Source of the DNA: Microbacterium sp. JZ31
GTDB lineage: Bacteria; Actinomycetota; Actinomycetes; Actinomycetales; Microbacteriaceae
Assembly: GCF_016805985.1 (NCBI RefSeq)
Contig: NZ_CP017661.1
Location: 1,736,001-1,800,000, forward strand
Length of the DNA stretch: 64,000 nt
Direction of reading: 5' to 3'
The position numbers and the translations under genes are program-made. Under the pieces are notes generated by a model, which was not told where the DNA came from, did not search any database, and worked only from the letters and a program-made list of their open reading frames with translations. Of this stretch, positions 1-8,720 are shown piece by piece (positions within the stretch are counted from its first letter, which is position 1; every line of letters starts with the position of its first letter).

Positions 1-730
1 CCTTGCGCTGCCCGACCGTGAACGCGTGCGCGCCGTCGTGCGACCCTACGACCGCGCCCGTGCGATCCCGGATCTCGCCCGGGGCGGTGCCGACCTTCTC
101 GGCGAGCCAGCCGCGCGTGTCGCCGTCCGGGATGAAGCAGATGTCGTAGCTGTCGGGCTTGGTCGCCACGGTGAATCCGCGCGCCTCGGCCTCCGCGCGC
201 ACGAGCGCCTTGGAGGGCGTCTCCCCCAGCGGGAAGTACGTGTGCGCCAGCTGCTCGGCGGTCAGCACGCCCAGCACGTAGGACTGGTCCTTCGCCTCCT
301 CGCTGGAGCGGTGCAGCTCGAGGCCGCGCTCGCCGTCGCGCAGGATCGCGTAGTGGCCGGTGCAGACCGCGTCGAACCCGAGCTCGAGCGCCCGCTCCAG
401 CAGGGCGGCGAACTTGATCTTCTCGTTGCAGCGCATGCACGGGTTCGGGGTGCGACCCGCCCGGTACTCGGCCACGAAGTCGTCGATCACGTCGTCCCGG
501 AAGCGCTCGGAGAAGTCCCACACGTAGAACGGGATGCCGAGCCTGTCGGCCACGCGCCGGGCGTCCATCGCGTCCTCGATCGTGCAGCAGCCGCGGCTGC
601 CGGTGCGCAGCGTGCCGCCCGCGCGCGACAGCGCGAGATGCACGCCGACCACGTCGTGTCCCGCCTCGACCGCGCGCGCCGCGGCGACGGCGGAGTCCAC
701 GCCTCCGCTCATGGCCGCCAGGATCCGCAT
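1..730 (-). CDS. mnmA: tRNA-specific 2-thiouridylase MnmA (3' end outside window)
   Basis: Thiolates U34 of Lys, Glu and Gln tRNAs in the cytoplasm, using sulfur passed on from a cysteine desulfurase. The reverse strand opens with [15 protein letters not shown], where SGGVDS is the PP-loop that adenylates the uridine. [12 protein letters not shown] follows near residue 100 with the first catalytic cysteine, then CTGHYA and [11 protein letters not shown]. The frame runs off the left edge at about residue 243, so the C-terminal part is missing only because of the cut. A cysteine desulfurase lies 70 nt upstream on the same strand, which fits a shared role in tRNA thiolation. Confidence 0.95.
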   Translation of the reverse strand, partial: MRILAAMSGGVDSAVAAARAVEAGHDVVGVHLALSRAGGTLRTGSRGCCTIEDAMDARRVADRLGIPFYVWDFSERFRDDVIDDFVAEYRAGRTPNPCMRCNEKIKFAALLERALELGFDAVCTGHYAILRDGERGLELHRSSEEAKDQSYVLGVLTAEQLAHTYFPLGETPSKALVRAEAEARGFTVATKPDSYDICFIPDGDTRGWLAEKVGTAPGEIRDRTGAVVGSHDGAHAFTVGQRK

Positions 731-800
731 GTCCTCAGTCTACGAACGGGATCCTGAGCGGGGGCGGATCGCCGGTGCGCAGCGCACGGACGCCGCCGGA

Positions 801-1964
801 TCAGCGGCGCGCGGCCGTCCGATACGCCTCGGGCAGCGCCGCGAGCAGCGCGTCGACGTCGGCGTCGGTCGTCGTGCGCCCCAGCGTGATGCGCAGCACC
901 TGCCGGGCGGTGCGCTCGTCGTATCCCATCGCCATCACGACGTGCGACGGCTCGGGCACACCGGCCTGGCACGCGGATCCGGTCGACACCGCGATCCCCG
1001 CCCGGTCGAGCAGGTACAGCAGCGACTCCCCCGGCGCGCCCGGAAGGTGCACGTGCACGTTCCCGGGCAGCCGGTCGGACGGGTCGCCCAGCAGGACGAC
1101 CTCGGGCACGTCCGCGCGCAGGCGCGCGATCAGGCGGTCACGCAGCGCGGTCAGTCGTGCCGCCTCGGAGGCGCGCTCGACCTCGGCGAGCTCGGCCGCC
1201 ACCGCGAGTGCCACGGCGCCCGCGACGTCCTGGGTCCCCGCGCGCAGCGACCGCTGCTGGCCGCCGCCGTGGAGCAGCGCTGTCGGGTCGGCCCCACGGG
1301 ACACCACGAGCGCGCCCGTGCCGACCGGGGCACCGATCTTGTGGCCGGAGACGCTCAGCGCGACGAGCCCGGCGGATCCCGACGCATCGCCCCGCCAGCG
1401 GCGGAAGGCGACGGGCACATGCCCGAAGGCGGCCACGGCATCCAGGTGCAGCGGCACCCGGTGGTCGGCCGCTGCGGCGGACAGCGCCGCGGCGTCGTTG
1501 ACGGTCCCCGCCTCGTTGTTCGCCACGAGCGCTGTCGCGAGGGCGATGTCGGGCCCCAGCGCCGCGGTGAACGCGTCGGGCCGGATGCGCGCCGCGCGGT
1601 CGAGCGGCACCGGCACCACGCGCGCCCCCTCATGTGCACGCAGCCAGGAGACGGCGTCGAGCGTGGCGTGGTGCTCGCCGTCGGGCAGCACGATGCCGTC
1701 GGCGCTCTCGGGACGCGCCCACCAAAGTCCCTTGAGCGCGAGATTGGCACCCTCGGTGCCGCCCGATGTGAAGACGATCTCGATGGGCTGACAGTCCAGC
1801 GCGGCGGCGAGCCGCTCACGCGCGTCCTCCAGCGTGCGCCGCGCGGCCTGCCCCGCGCCGTGGATCGACGACGCGTTGCCGACGGCCTGCGACGCCTCGA
1901 GCCACGCGTCGCGGGCTTCGGCGCGCACCGGCGCCGTCGCGGCGTGGTCGAGGTAGACGGTCAC
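801..1964 (-). CDS. Cysteine desulfurase (NifS/IscS family)
   Basis: PLP enzyme that takes sulfur from L-cysteine, giving alanine and an enzyme persulfide for tRNA thiolation or Fe-S assembly. The GTG start gives VTVYLDHAATAPVR, the classic family N-terminus. The PLP lysine is in SGHKIGAP and the persulfide cysteine in STGSACQAG. The product is 387 aa, normal for the family. The GTG at 1964 is chosen because the reading frame continues far upstream without family similarity. It lies between the thioredoxin-TPR gene (18 nt upstream) and mnmA, so MnmA is the likely main sulfur acceptor; a role in general Fe-S assembly cannot be excluded. Confidence 0.93.
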   Translation of the reverse strand: MTVYLDHAATAPVRAEARDAWLEASQAVGNASSIHGAGQAARRTLEDARERLAAALDCQPIEIVFTSGGTEGANLALKGLWWARPESADGIVLPDGEHHATLDAVSWLRAHEGARVVPVPLDRAARIRPDAFTAALGPDIALATALVANNEAGTVNDAAALSAAAADHRVPLHLDAVAAFGHVPVAFRRWRGDASGSAGLVALSVSGHKIGAPVGTGALVVSRGADPTALLHGGGQQRSLRAGTQDVAGAVALAVAAELAEVERASEAARLTALRDRLIARLRADVPEVVLLGDPSDRLPGNVHVHLPGAPGESLLYLLDRAGIAVSTGSACQAGVPEPSHVVMAMGYDERTARQVLRITLGRTTTDADVDALLAALPEAYRTAARR

Positions 1965-1981
1965 CGGATGGAGCCCCGGTT

Positions 1982-2947
1982 CTAGAACAGCAGCGACGTC
2001 AGGCGTCCCCGGGCCCGCACGACGCGCGGGTCGGCGGCCCCGACGAGCCCGAACAGCTCGACGAGGCGATCCCGCACGGGCGCGCGCTGGTCGGACGGCA
2101 GTGCGGCGAACAGCTCGAGCAGCCGGTCGAACGCGTCGTCGACGTGTCCGCCCGCGACGTCCAGGTCGGCCACGACGAGCTGGGCCTCCACGTCCGTCGG
2201 CGCGGCGGCGGCCGCCTGGCGCGCGGACTGCAGGTCGACACCCTGCACGCGGTCGAGCAGGCTGACCTGCGCCAGGCCGGCCTGGGCATCCTCGTCGCGC
2301 GGATTCTCCTTGAGCGCCTGCTGGTACGCGGCGATCGCCCGGGCATAGTCGCCCGCTTCGATCGCGGCGAAGGCCTCGGCGTGCAGCGGCGGGAGCGGCG
2401 GCTCCTCGGCGGCCTCGGCCGGAGCGGCGCCGCCCGCGGGGACCGTGCCGGTCACCCCGTTCTGCGCCGCGACCTGCAGCAGCTGATCGAACACCTGCCG
2501 CACCTGCTCCTCCGGAACGGCGCCCGTGAACAGCGGCACGGGCTGTCCGCCCACCAGCGCGACGACCATCGGGATCGACTGCGCGCGGAAGGCCTGCTGC
2601 AGCTGCGGGTTGGCGTCGACGTCGACCTTGGCCAGCACGAGGCGACCGGCGAGCTCGTTCACGACCTTCTCGAGCACCGGGCTGAGCTGCTTGCACGGCC
2701 CGCACCACTCGGCCCACAGGTCGACGACGACCGGCACGCGGCGCGAGAGCTCGAGCACCTCGCCGAACGTCGCGTCGGTCACGTCGAACACCAGCGGCAG
2801 CGCGCCGTCCGCGCCGTTCGCACCGGCGGGAGCGCCAGCGGGCTGAACCGGTGCCGGCGCGGGCGAGGCGGGGCGGTTCCGCAGTGCGGACAGGTCGACG
2901 GCACCGCGCAGCGCGGCGGCGTTCAGTCCGGAGGAGGCGTCAGTCAT
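1982..2947 (-). CDS. Thioredoxin-domain TPR protein (CnoX/YbbN-like co-chaperone)
   Basis: The 321 aa protein has a proline/alanine-rich N-terminus (about 25-45), a thioredoxin fold (about 50-155) with the redox motif WCGPC, and a C-terminal helical region (about 185-320) with TPR-like helices such as AFAAIEAGDYARAIAAYQQALKENP. This order matches YbbN/CnoX proteins, which bind unfolding proteins and protect them from over-oxidation. Here both active-site cysteines are kept, so it could also be an active reductase. It ends 18 nt before the desulfurase start and probably belongs to the same transcript. No signal peptide, so cytoplasmic. Confidence 0.85.
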   Translation of the reverse strand: MTDASSGLNAAALRGAVDLSALRNRPASPAPAPVQPAGAPAGANGADGALPLVFDVTDATFGEVLELSRRVPVVVDLWAEWCGPCKQLSPVLEKVVNELAGRLVLAKVDVDANPQLQQAFRAQSIPMVVALVGGQPVPLFTGAVPEEQVRQVFDQLLQVAAQNGVTGTVPAGGAAPAEAAEEPPLPPLHAEAFAAIEAGDYARAIAAYQQALKENPRDEDAQAGLAQVSLLDRVQGVDLQSARQAAAAAPTDVEAQLVVADLDVAGGHVDDAFDRLLELFAALPSDQRAPVRDRLVELFGLVGAADPRVVRARGRLTSLLF

Positions 2948-2990
2948 CGGTCACCTTTCGAAGGATCCGGTTGATGCAACGGCGAGCAGG

Positions 2991-4946
2991 TCACTCGCCT
3001 TCCTCGAGCAGGGACGCGGAGCTGATCCCCGACGAGTAGCCGAGCAGGCGGATCTTCTCGCTCGAGCCCTGTGCCGGCACCGAGAAGAACAGCTGGTTCG
3101 TCGCGGTCTCCTGCACGCCGGTCGTCGAGTTCTCCTCGCCCACGAGCGCGACGACGGCCTGGTTGTCCGGGAACTTCACGACGATGTCCTCGCCGGCGGG
3201 CCGGGTCACGATGGAGGTGTCGACCGTGACGGCGACCAGGGCGCCGCTCTCGAGCGTCGCGAGAGCCGTCGGATCCGACGACCCGGGGCCCTGATCGAAC
3301 GTCATCTCGCCCGTCTCCGCGGCGGTCTCGTTGAACGACGCCTGCGTCTGGGCGCGCGCCTCCTCGAGCGCGACGCGGAAGGCGTCGCTCTCCAGGTCGA
3401 AGAGTGTCGCGTACTCGCTCGCCTCGCCGTTGGCGAGCGTGTCCGCGTAGGCCGCGGCAAGCTGCGACGGCGGGATGGACAGGAACGACGAGTCCGGCGG
3501 CACGAGCCGCGCGCCGAAGTACCACGGCGCCAGATCCGGGATCTGCACCGCGGCCTCGAGGCTCGCGACCGTCGTGATCTTGTAGTTCGACCACGGATCG
3601 GCCTGCGAGATGTTCATGATGGTGGGCGGAGCCTGCTGCTCCCCCTCGGCGGTCTCCCCCTCCACGACGAGCATCGCCGAGCGCGGCCAGTCGTCGACCG
3701 CCTGCGGCAGCAGGATGCGCACGTTCTCGCCGGGGATCGGCAGCGGCGTCGCGTAGTCCTCGACCTCGCCGCGGATCGTGTAGTTCACCTCGCGCATCTG
3801 CAGCGCGATGCCGTCGAGGCGCGTGGCCGCGAGCTCCGCGTCCCGCTGCTCATCGGCCTCGGCGACGGTCTCGGCGATGTCCTGCACGATGCGCGCGGCC
3901 TGCGTGTCGGTGAGGGCCGGATCGGGCTCCTCCTCCGGTGCGGCCGTCGTCGAGGTCGGGGTCGGCGTCGGCGAGGCCGAGAACTGCGGCCACGCGTCGG
4001 GCGAGCATCCGGTCAGCAACGCCAGGCTGAGGCCCATCGCCGGCAGCGCGAGCAGCCCGCGGGTGCCGCGGCGTCGTCGCCCGCGCCCCCGGTCCGCGCC
4101 GGGTGCGGCGGCGAACTCGTCCGCAGCGGGCTTGGTCTTCGCGGGCGTGTCCGAAGCGCCCTGCCCCGTCTGATCCTCGTGCTGGTCGCCCTCCGACGCG
4201 TCCGCGGCATCCGGCCCCGCCGCGATCTCCTTGCGCGGCTCGGCGGCGGCGACCGCGGGGCGTCGGCGACGGGAGCCGATCCCGATCGGCTCGGTCGGGG
4301 GCAGGACCGTGCCCTTCCGGCGGGGACCGCGCGAACGCCTCACGTGGCGAACGCCGAGCACCCACAGGATCACACCGAGCAGCAGCAGGAGGCCGCCGAG
4401 GACGATCAGGGGGCCCGCCCACGGCGTCGCGTTCGAGATCGGCCACGTGATCGAGATCTCGGCCGGCGCGGGCGCGAAGCCGTCGGAGGCGAGGAGCACG
4501 CTCACGCCGTCCGCGAGCTGCAGACGGGTGCTGACCGAGCCCTCGCCCGTGAACTCCTCGAGCCAGAGATCGGCGCCCGCGGGGTTGCGGCCGGGGTACT
4601 CGGAGCCCTCCCACGTCGGCTCGGCGGCCTCGACCGACTCCGTCACGACCTGGCCCTGCTCGTCGAGGGCGACGCGCGAGAACGGCGCGTCCGACAGCCA
4701 GGCCTCCATGTCGGCGGTACGGCCGTAGGCGACGAAGACCTGCTCGGACCCGGACACCTCGAGCGTCTGCGTACCCGCGTTCGCACGGAACACGTCCGCG
4801 TCGATCATCGTGTAGGGCTGCTCCTCGGAGGTCTCGATCCGCGAGGTCGCGGTGTCGGGTCCCAGGAAGACCGTGCGCTGCGCGATCCCCGCTCCGATCA
4901 GCGCGGCCGCGAGCACGAAGGCGATGACCGCCCAGACGAAACGCAC
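2991..4946 (-). CDS. Large membrane protein of unknown function with an internal lipobox-like motif
   Basis: I do not recognise a function. The 651 aa product has an N-terminal membrane helix (about 5-25), an extracytoplasmic-looking domain to about 165, a second helix rich in Leu (about 172-195), a basic and acidic low-complexity linker (about 200-295), and a third hydrophobic stretch ending LALLTGCSPD (about 300-315), which looks like a lipoprotein signal, followed by a Ser/Thr/Pro linker and a folded C-terminal domain. The architecture resembles two proteins joined head to tail. The GTG start is preceded by TGAGGAG. Similar actinobacterial proteins are sometimes labelled glycosyl transferase, for which I see no support. 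Confidence 0.7.
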   Translation of the reverse strand: MRFVWAVIAFVLAAALIGAGIAQRTVFLGPDTATSRIETSEEQPYTMIDADVFRANAGTQTLEVSGSEQVFVAYGRTADMEAWLSDAPFSRVALDEQGQVVTESVEAAEPTWEGSEYPGRNPAGADLWLEEFTGEGSVSTRLQLADGVSVLLASDGFAPAPAEISITWPISNATPWAGPLIVLGGLLLLLGVILWVLGVRHVRRSRGPRRKGTVLPPTEPIGIGSRRRRPAVAAAEPRKEIAAGPDAADASEGDQHEDQTGQGASDTPAKTKPAADEFAAAPGADRGRGRRRRGTRGLLALPAMGLSLALLTGCSPDAWPQFSASPTPTPTSTTAAPEEEPDPALTDTQAARIVQDIAETVAEADEQRDAELAATRLDGIALQMREVNYTIRGEVEDYATPLPIPGENVRILLPQAVDDWPRSAMLVVEGETAEGEQQAPPTIMNISQADPWSNYKITTVASLEAAVQIPDLAPWYFGARLVPPDSSFLSIPPSQLAAAYADTLANGEASEYATLFDLESDAFRVALEEARAQTQASFNETAAETGEMTFDQGPGSSDPTALATLESGALVAVTVDTSIVTRPAGEDIVVKFPDNQAVVALVGEENSTTGVQETATNQLFFSVPAQGSSEKIRLLGYSSGISSASLLEEGE

Positions 4947-5124
4947 GTATCCGACTCCTCACATGGCCCGCTCATCGGCAGCGCGGGCTCGGCACTCGAC
5001 TCTCCAGACTAGCGAAGGGTCCTGAAAGTCGCCCAGACGCAGGTCGTGCGACGGCGACGTCCTCGGCGACCCCTATTCTGACCTCACAGACTTCCGTCCC
5101 GCCGGACGGAACCGAGGAGGCTGC

Positions 5125-6174
5125 GTGAAGATCCACAATCCGTTCCGGGTCGCACTCGTCGCGACCCTCGGCGTCGGCCTCGGGATCGTCCTGCTGCAGA
5201 GCGTGCAGACGCTCTCGACGATCCTGCTGTACGTCGGGACGGCCCTCTTCATCGCGCTCGGCCTCGACCCCGTCGTGTCGTGGCTCGAGCGGCATCGCCT
5301 TCCCCGCTGGGCGTCCGTGCTCATCACGCTCGTCGCCGTGCTGGGCCTGTTCACCGGCATCGTGCTGATCATCCTGCCGGTGCTGGTGGAGCAGATCGGG
5401 CAGCTCGTGATCGAGGTGAGCGCGATCATCGAGCGCGGCACGTGGCAGCAGGAGATCCAGACATGGCTGCTGCTGTACTTCCAGGAAGACGTGATCGACC
5501 AGGTCTTCACGACCGTGCAGGACTGGCTGCTCAGCAACATCGACACCATCAGCGAGAGCCTGGTCGGCGTCACGTTCGGCGTGGTGAACGGCCTGTTCGG
5601 GGCGTTCATCGTGCTGATCCTGACCATCTACTTCACGGCCTCGACACCGTCGCTCAAGCGGGCGATCTACCAGCTCGCGCCCGCGTCCAAGCGCCCGATG
5701 TTCGTGTCGCTCGGCGACCAGATCACAGACTCCGTCGGCTACTACGTCATGGGGCAGGTCAGCCTGGCGCTGATCAACGGCATGCTGAGCCTGATCTTCC
5801 TCAACATCATCCAGGCGCCGTTCCCCGCCGTGCTGGCGGTGATCGCCTTCCTCGGCTCACTGATCCCGCTGGTGGGCACGCTCACGGGCTCGACGATCAT
5901 CGCGCTGACGTGCCTCGTACCCGGACTGGGGTCGCCGACCATCGCGCTGATCGCCGCCATCTACTACCTGATCTACATGCAGATCGAGGCCTACGTGCTC
6001 TCCCCGCGCATCATGAGCCGCGCGGTGTCCGTGCCCGGCGGCGTCGTCGTGGTCGCCGCGCTGGCGGGCGGCGCGCTGCTCGGCCTGCTCGGCGCGCTCA
6101 TCGCGATCCCTGTCGCAGCGAGCATCCTGATCATCTACCGCCAGGTCGTCATCCCCCGGATGAACGAACGCTAG
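5125..6174 (+). CDS. AI-2E family transporter (PerM/TqsA-like permease)
   Basis: Integral membrane protein of 349 aa with about eight hydrophobic segments and the family layout: paired helices at the N-terminus, an amphipathic middle region (about 90-150), and a C-terminal bundle containing FLGSLIPLVGTLTG and the ALIAIPVAASILIIYRQVV ending. Members export small molecules or ions; the AI-2 link is known only for TqsA, so the substrate here is open. The GTG start has a good ribosome site, GAGGAGG, 6 nt upstream. It is divergent from the membrane protein gene before it, and TATTCT at 5074-5079 is a possible -10. Confidence 0.88.
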   Translation: MKIHNPFRVALVATLGVGLGIVLLQSVQTLSTILLYVGTALFIALGLDPVVSWLERHRLPRWASVLITLVAVLGLFTGIVLIILPVLVEQIGQLVIEVSAIIERGTWQQEIQTWLLLYFQEDVIDQVFTTVQDWLLSNIDTISESLVGVTFGVVNGLFGAFIVLILTIYFTASTPSLKRAIYQLAPASKRPMFVSLGDQITDSVGYYVMGQVSLALINGMLSLIFLNIIQAPFPAVLAVIAFLGSLIPLVGTLTGSTIIALTCLVPGLGSPTIALIAAIYYLIYMQIEAYVLSPRIMSRAVSVPGGVVVVAALAGGALLGLLGALIAIPVAASILIIYRQVVIPRMNER

Positions 6175-6240
6175 TCGCGTGGTTCGACCGGCAGCGGGCA
6201 GCGCCGGCCGTCGGCCGAGCGGGTCGGGACGGGAGATCGC

Positions 6241-6954
6241 CTAGCGGTCCGGCCACTGCGTCGGCAGCGGCAGCGCCTGCGGGTTCAGGACGCCGACGAT
6301 CTCGCTCAGCACGCGGCTCGTCTGCTTCTCGCCGACCCAGAGGTGCTTGCCCTCTTCGACGTCCACGAGCCGGATGTGCGGGATCGCGGCGAACCGCTCT
6401 GCGGCCTCGGCCGGGCGCAGGTAGTCGTCGAACTCCGGGATGAGCGCCACGAGCGGGCGCGGATCGCCGTGCCACGCGCGCAACTCCTCCTCCGTCGTGC
6501 GGTGAAGGGGCGGGGACAGCAGGATCGCGCCGCGCGCATCATGCGCCCGTCCGTACTTGAGCACGAGCTCGGTGCCGAACGACCAGCCGAGCAGCCACGG
6601 GTCGGGCAGGCTCCGTGCGGCGACGAAGTCCATGGCGGCTGCCACATCCGCCTCCTCGGCCACGCCCTCCCCGAACGCGCCCTCGCTCGTGCCGCGGGGC
6701 GACGTCGTGCCGCGGGTGTTGAAGCGCAGCACCGCGATGTCTGCGAGGGCAGGCAGCCGTGCGGCCGCCTTGCGGATGATGTGGGAGTCCATGAAGCCGC
6801 CGTGCGTGGGCAGAGGATGCAGCGTCACGAGCGTCGCGACCGGATCGCGATCCTCGGGCATCGCGAGCTCGCCGACGAGCGTGAGCCCGTCGCTCGTGTG
6901 CAGCTCGATCTCCTCGCGCCGGGCGGGCAGCAGCGTCGCGCCGCGGATCTCCAT
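6241..6954 (-). CDS. Alpha/beta hydrolase
   Basis: Serine hydrolase fold of 237 aa. HPLPTHGGFMD (about 60-70) fits the oxyanion loop, GWSFGTE supplies the G-x-S-x-G nucleophile elbow, PEFDDYLRP the acid region and EEGKHLWVGE the histidine. It resembles the short dienelactone-hydrolase or YpfH-like esterases, but the substrate cannot be told. The ATG at 6954 is used because GGAGGGAGA lies just upstream; a longer frame further upstream has no family similarity. It follows the small gene at 6975-7259 by 20 nt on the same strand. Confidence 0.85.
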   Translation of the reverse strand: MEIRGATLLPARREEIELHTSDGLTLVGELAMPEDRDPVATLVTLHPLPTHGGFMDSHIIRKAAARLPALADIAVLRFNTRGTTSPRGTSEGAFGEGVAEEADVAAAMDFVAARSLPDPWLLGWSFGTELVLKYGRAHDARGAILLSPPLHRTTEEELRAWHGDPRPLVALIPEFDDYLRPAEAAERFAAIPHIRLVDVEEGKHLWVGEKQTSRVLSEIVGVLNPQALPLPTQWPDR

Positions 6955-6974
6955 GGTGTCTCCCTCCGAGGCCT

Positions 6975-7259
6975 TCAAGCCGTCCTCCAGCAGTGCGTGT
7001 GCCAGTGGCGACGCGCGGCGAGATCCGCCGCGGCGCCCAGCACGCCGTCCTCGCTCCAGACGACGACATGCGCGACGCCCAGGCCGATCGTGCCGCCGCA
7101 GCCGGGGCACGTGTACGTCTTCTCGGTGCGGGCGCCCGAGACGGGCTGCACCGAGTACTCCCGACCGCGGCGCGCTTCGGTGCGCCGCCAGCCCGCGATC
7201 AGGCGATCGAGCGGATCGTCGTCGCGGTCATCGCGACGACGACGGTTCGAGCGGGGCAT
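6975..7259 (-). CDS. Small conserved hypothetical protein with a CxxC motif
   Basis: The 94 aa product begins with an Arg/Asp-rich tail (MPRSNRRRRDDRDDDPLDR), then KTYTCPGCGGTIGLGVAHVVVW and a histidine/cysteine end, RRHWHTHCWRTA. CPGC together with the C-terminal His/Cys residues could bind one zinc ion. Function unknown. It starts 11 nt after the end of the transglycosylase-like gene and leads into the hydrolase gene, so the three probably share a transcript. The longer upstream frame is arginine-rich noise from the neighbouring gene and was not used. Confidence 0.7.
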   Translation of the reverse strand: MPRSNRRRRDDRDDDPLDRLIAGWRRTEARRGREYSVQPVSGARTEKTYTCPGCGGTIGLGVAHVVVWSEDGVLGAAADLAARRHWHTHCWRTA

Positions 7260-7269
7260 GGCGCGCGGC

Positions 7270-8088
7270 CTACCACCAGTGGTTGGCGGTCCAGAACGCG
7301 TAGGCCCCCGCCCAGCTGCCGTAGCGGCCGCTGGCGTAGCCCGTCGCCCACTGCAGGTTCGCCACGGGGTTGTAGCCGCCGCCGGGCACCTTGCTGCACG
7401 GAAGCGCCTGGACCAGACCGCAGGCCCCGGACGAGGCGTTCGTCGCGTTGGGATTCCAGCCGCTCTCGTGCGAGACGATGTAGTCGACGTAGCCCCAGTC
7501 GCTCTCGGCGATGCCGGCGGCACGCATCCACTCCTCGGGAGCGCCGCCGCCCGTGTAGAACGGGGATGCCAGCGTCGTCGCCCCGCCTGTCGAAGCGGGC
7601 TGGGAGGCCTGAGCGGCCTCCTCCGCCTTCGCGGCCTCCTCCGCCTCCGCGATGAGCGTCGGGATCTCCTCGCGCGTGACCCCTTCCGGGACCTCGACGC
7701 CCTGCGACTCGGCGTAGGCGACCCACTCCTCGAGCGAGGCCTTCGGATGCGGCGAGCCGTCCGCCTGATCCTGCAGCTCGATCGAGTAGCCGCCGTACTG
7801 CAGGCTGCCGGCGGGAGCGAGGTTCGCGGCCGCGACGTACATCTGCGCGTCGGCCCGCACGGCCTCGTAGGTGGACGCGGGCGTTCCCTCGGCCAGAGCG
7901 GCCGTCGTGGGCACGAGGTAGGCCGCCAGGAACCCGAACGCGGCGACGCCGGCGAACACGTTCAGCGCACCGCGGCGGCGGCTCAGACGGGCCGGCGCGG
8001 GGGCCGCGGCACGCGTGCTCGACGCGCGCGCGTCACGTCTGGTGAGCTGGGCTGCCGTTCGGGTTCGGGTCTCGTTGGGCGAAGTCAC
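7270..8088 (-). CDS. Secreted transglycosylase/aggregation-factor-like cell-wall protein
   Basis: The 272 aa protein has a basic cytoplasmic start (about 1-38), a membrane/signal segment (about 42-65, GVAAFGFLAAYLVPTTAALA), a charged coiled middle with Ala/Glu runs (about 145-165), and a C-terminal lysozyme-like domain. The latter contains YIVSHESGWNPNA, with the catalytic-type glutamate, then SGACGLVQALPCSK and an aromatic end, FWTANHWW. This arrangement is common in actinobacterial cell-wall lytic proteins acting outside the membrane. The GTG start lies 9 nt from a -10-like TAGACT (reverse strand, 8098-8103), so its mRNA leader is very short or absent. Confidence 0.82.
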   Translation of the reverse strand: MTSPNETRTRTAAQLTRRDARASSTRAAAPAPARLSRRRGALNVFAGVAAFGFLAAYLVPTTAALAEGTPASTYEAVRADAQMYVAAANLAPAGSLQYGGYSIELQDQADGSPHPKASLEEWVAYAESQGVEVPEGVTREEIPTLIAEAEEAAKAEEAAQASQPASTGGATTLASPFYTGGGAPEEWMRAAGIAESDWGYVDYIVSHESGWNPNATNASSGACGLVQALPCSKVPGGGYNPVANLQWATGYASGRYGSWAGAYAFWTANHWW

Positions 8089-8156
8089 AGTCCGACGAGT
8101 CTAACCCGCGCCTCCCGGTGAATCCACCGCGGACGTGATCTGTTCGTGATTTTTCG

Positions 8157-8720
8157 TCAGCGCACGGCCAGCATCACGTCGACCACCGCGTCGAGCAGGG
8201 CGTCGACCTGCTCCTCGCGATAGCCGCCGCGCGCCGGGCGGAACGCCGCGGCGCGCACCTGCTCGACGGTCAGCGGCTCACCCGCCTCGAAGTACCGCGT
8301 GAGCCGATCCGCGACGATGTCGACCTCCTCGCGGGCGTAGCCGTACGCGAACGGTCCGACCCGGTCGAAGCGCTCCCCCCGCGGGCGGCTCATCCTGTCG
8401 AGGATCACCTGCGCCTCCTCCCGAGCCTGGGCGACCCAGGCCTCGGCGCCGACCGACGCGATCGCACGCTCCCGCTCCCGTGCGGCGAAGGCGTCCTCGA
8501 TGCGCCCGAGGGCCGCGTCGACCGCGGCGATCTGGTAGCCGCCGCGGCGCAGGGGGAAGGCGGCCTCCCGCACGGCGCGGGCGTCGAGGGTCGCCGTCCC
8601 CGACTCGAAGGTGCCGCGAGCCCGCGCGAGGAACTCGTCGACCGCCTGACGGTCGTATCCCTTCTCGCGGCCGCGCGCGAGCGGGAACGGCTGTGAGCGG
8701 TGAGCAGCGGCGTCGGTCAT
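8157..8720 (-). CDS. DivIVA-repeat protein
   Basis: The 187 aa protein contains four copies of the short DivIVA-type unit F-x(4-6)-GY-x(4)-VD-x(3-4)-L: FPLARGREKGYDRQAVDEFL (about 12), FPLRRGGYQIAAVDAAL (about 55), FAYGYAREEVDIVADRL (about 125) and FRPARGGYREEQVDALL (about 160). In DivIVA/Wag31 this unit binds curved membrane, so this protein may sit at poles or septa; no long coiled coil follows, unlike true DivIVA. Its ATG overlaps the stop of cdsA by 4 nt (ATGA), so translation is probably coupled to phospholipid synthesis. Confidence 0.8.
   Translation of the reverse strand: MTDAAAHRSQPFPLARGREKGYDRQAVDEFLARARGTFESGTATLDARAVREAAFPLRRGGYQIAAVDAALGRIEDAFAARERERAIASVGAEAWVAQAREEAQVILDRMSRPRGERFDRVGPFAYGYAREEVDIVADRLTRYFEAGEPLTVEQVRAAAFRPARGGYREEQVDALLDAVVDVMLAVR

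Noticed and set aside
534..1985. Long open frame of 483 codons on the + strand over the cysteine desulfurase
   Set aside because: Rich in Arg, Gly, His and Asp without any family motif; it is the GC-rich shadow of the reverse-strand gene that has all catalytic motifs.
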